Assembly: GCA_904501675.1 (NCBI GenBank)
Contig: CAJGCL010000090.1
Location: forward strand, 1 to 8,046
Origin: Clostridiaceae bacterium
GTDB lineage: Bacteria; Bacillota; Clostridia; Oscillospirales; Acutalibacteraceae
Length of the DNA: 8,046 nucleotides
Direction: 5' to 3'
The position numbers were made by a program, and so were the translations under genes. The notes under the pieces are model-generated. The model saw nothing but the letters and a program-made list of their open reading frames with translations. It ran no database searches and was not told where the DNA came from. Shown piece by piece: positions 6,098 to 8,046 of this stretch. The number at the start of each line of letters is the position of its first letter. The stretch's first letter is position 1.

Positions 6098-6127
6098 TAT
6101 AAGAGAAAACATACAAGGAGAAAATAT

Positions 6128-8046
6128 ATGAGACAAATTGTAAATATCAATAGAAAATGGGCATTTACAAAGCAGGCAGCATCTGTTCCTTCAGAGCTTC
6201 CATTAAATTGGGATTGGGTTAACCTTCCTCACTCATGGAATGCTATTGACGGTCAGGACGGCGACAGCGACTTTTACAGAGGCACTTGCTATTATGTAAA
6301 AAAGCTCCTTAAAACTGATCTTCCTGAAACAGATAAATACTATCTTGAAATAAAAGGTGCAAACTCTTCTGCAGATGTATATGTTAACGGCAAGGTTCTT
6401 GCACACCATGATGGCGGTTATTCAACATGGCGTGTTGATATCACAAATCACCTTCAGCATGAGAACTTGATTGTTATTGCAGTAGATAACGCACCAAATG
6501 ATAAGGTTTATCCTCAGTTTGCAGACTTTACCTTCTATGGCGGTCTTTATCGTGATGTGAATATTGTTTGTGTAAACGATTCTCACTTTGAACTTATGTA
6601 TCACGGTGGTCCCGGTCTTAAAATTACACCTGTTGTAAACGGCAAAAATGCAGATGTTGAAATTGAAACATGGCTTTCAAACGCTAAGGCAGGTCAGCAG
6701 ATTAAGTATGTTGTTAAAGATGCAGAAGGTAATTTTGTTTGTGAAAAGGTAACTGCAGATACTAAAGTTAACTTTATAATTGAAAATGCTCACCTCTGGC
6801 ACGGCAGAAAAGATCCATATCTCTACACAGCTGAACTTCAACTTGTAGAAGGCGAAAAAGTTCTTGATAATATTTCATCACGCTTCGGTTGCAGAAGCTA
6901 CGTTATTGACCCTGAAAACGGCTTTATCCTCAATGGTGAAGAGTATCCGCTTCGCGGTGTTTCACGCCATCAGGATAGATGGGGATTCGGTAACGCTCTT
7001 CTTCCTGAACATCATAAGGAAGATATTGAGCTTATTATGGAAGTTGGCGCAACAACAATTCGTCTTGCTCACTATCAGCATGACCAGTATTTCTACGACC
7101 TTTGTGATGAAAAGGGTCTTGTTATCTGGGCAGAAATTCCATATATATCAAAGCATATGGCAACAGGTAGAGAGAATACAATTTCTCAGATGAAAGAGCT
7201 TGTAATCCAGAATTACAACCATCCATCAATTGTTGTTTGGGGTCTTTCAAACGAAATTACAATGCAGGGTGATAAGGATCCTGACCTTCTTGAAAACCAC
7301 AATATTCTTAACGACCTTGTTCACGAGCTTGATAAAACTCGTAAAACTGTTATTGCCGCTGTTTCAATGTGTGATATTGATAGCCCATATATTCAGATTC
7401 CTGACTGTGTTTCATATAACCACTACTTTGGCTGGTATGGTGGCGATACATCAATGAACGGTCCTTGGTTTGATAATTTCCATGCTAAGTTCCCTCAGAT
7501 TCCAATTGGCTGTAGCGAATATGGTTGTGAGGCTCTTGACTGGCACACATCCGACCCTCAGCAGGGCGACTATACAGAAGAGTATCAGGCATACTATCAC
7601 GAGGAACTTATAAAGCAGCTTTTCTCCCGAAAATATATGTGGGCAACTCACGTGTGGAATATGTTTGACTTTGGTGCCGACTCTCGTAACGAGGGTGGCG
7701 AAAATGGTCAGAATCATAAGGGTCTTGTAACCTTCGACAGAAAGTATAAGAAGGACTCCTTCTATGCATATAAAGCATGGCTTTCAAATGAAAAGTTTGT
7801 TCACCTTTGCGGTAAAAGATATGTTGACAGAGTGGAAGATGTTACAAAGGTAACTGTTTACTCAAATCTTCCTGAGGTTGAGCTCTTTGCAAACGGCGAG
7901 AGCCTCGGTAAGAAATCAGCTCCTGACCATTTCTTCTATTTCGATGTTCCTAATGTTGGTGAAACAGAGCTCGTAGCAGTTGCAGGTGAATTTAAGGATA
8001 TATCAAAAATCCGCAAGGTTGCAGAGTTTAACAATGCTTATCGTCT
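6128..8046 (+). CDS. Glycoside hydrolase family 2, beta-galactosidase-like (3' end cut by window)
   Basis: An uninterrupted frame of 639 codons runs off the right edge. AAGGAG (6115-6120) lies 7 bases before the ATG. Domains in order are an N-terminal jelly-roll sugar-binding domain (about 1-150, with GGLYRDV 138-144), an Ig-like domain (about 155-255), a TIM-barrel catalytic domain (about 258-555) and the start of a C-terminal beta domain (TVYSNLPEVELFANGESLG, 576-594). NHPSIVVWGLSNE (364-376) supplies the acid/base E376 and CSEYG (462-466) the nucleophile E464; HQDR (281-284) and IRLAHY (311-316) are further GH2 landmarks. It is a retaining exo-glycosidase. There is no signal peptide, so it acts in the cytoplasm on glycosides brought in by the symporter just upstream. 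The overall pattern, especially KGLVTFDR and KKDSFYAYKAW, is that of GH2 beta-galactosidases. N529 and K531 also form an N-x-K as in beta-glucuronidases, but similar NDK motifs occur in beta-galactosidases, so substrate stays open. Confidence 0.93.
   Translation, partial: MRQIVNINRKWAFTKQAASVPSELPLNWDWVNLPHSWNAIDGQDGDSDFYRGTCYYVKKLLKTDLPETDKYYLEIKGANSSADVYVNGKVLAHHDGGYSTWRVDITNHLQHENLIVIAVDNAPNDKVYPQFADFTFYGGLYRDVNIVCVNDSHFELMYHGGPGLKITPVVNGKNADVEIETWLSNAKAGQQIKYVVKDAEGNFVCEKVTADTKVNFIIENAHLWHGRKDPYLYTAELQLVEGEKVLDNISSRFGCRSYVIDPENGFILNGEEYPLRGVSRHQDRWGFGNALLPEHHKEDIELIMEVGATTIRLAHYQHDQYFYDLCDEKGLVIWAEIPYISKHMATGRENTISQMKELVIQNYNHPSIVVWGLSNEITMQGDKDPDLLENHNILNDLVHELDKTRKTVIAAVSMCDIDSPYIQIPDCVSYNHYFGWYGGDTSMNGPWFDNFHAKFPQIPIGCSEYGCEALDWHTSDPQQGDYTEEYQAYYHEELIKQLFSRKYMWATHVWNMFDFGADSRNEGGENGQNHKGLVTFDRKYKKDSFYAYKAWLSNEKFVHLCGKRYVDRVEDVTKVTVYSNLPEVELFANGESLGKKSAPDHFFYFDVPNVGETELVAVAGEFKDISKIRKVAEFNNAYR

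Noticed and set aside
6064..6105. Rho-independent terminator after the symporter
   Set aside because: The stem is good but what follows is TATATAAG rather than a T-tract, so it is recorded as a hairpin of other function.
6422..7717. Several short open frames in both strands inside the GH2 gene
   Set aside because: All overlap the continuous GH2 frame with its conserved catalytic motifs and have no features of their own.

Overview
The window looks like a stretch of chromosome from a low-to-moderate GC Firmicute, most likely a gut-type member of the Clostridia. The grounds are the AT-rich intergenic DNA, GGAG-type ribosome binding sites, an rqcH gene with the Bacillus-type catalytic pair, an AraC-family regulator of Firmicute style, and a transporter plus glycosidase cassette typical of fibre- or glycan-using gut Clostridia. 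I cannot place it at genus level from the sequence alone.

Left part (1-3083, all + strand) is a tightly packed housekeeping chain. It holds the tail of an upstream gene (possibly the tRNA methyltransferase trmK), a YgjV-family membrane protein, a short-form Nif3/DUF34 protein, and RqcH, the ribosome quality-control factor that adds Ala tails to stalled nascent chains. The first three coding regions overlap by 8 and 11 bases and the fourth starts 3 bases after the third, so translational coupling is likely. A perfect 13-bp inverted repeat that contains the rqcH stop codon and sits against the stop codon of the converging gene ends both transcription units.

Right part (3101-8046) is a carbohydrate-use locus. 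An AraC-family regulator (- strand) is divergent from a GPH-family (MelB/UidB-like) sugar:cation symporter, which is followed by a glycoside hydrolase family 2 enzyme that runs off the right edge. The 212-base gap between regulator and transporter is very AT-rich. It holds promoter-like sequences facing each other and several short repeats that could be operators. A hairpin without a T-tract lies between transporter and hydrolase. The likely logic is that the regulator senses a sugar signal, the symporter imports an intact glycoside, and the cytoplasmic GH2 enzyme (no signal peptide, both catalytic glutamates present) hydrolyses it. Beta-galactoside is the most likely substrate class; beta-glucuronide cannot be excluded.

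I see no RNA gene, insertion sequence, CRISPR array or phage feature. No stretch over 300 bases lacks a gene. I found no convincing previously undescribed system; the most interesting points are the regulatory architecture of the divergent region, the ygjV-nif3-rqcH gene chain, and the substrate-determining residues of the symporter and hydrolase.
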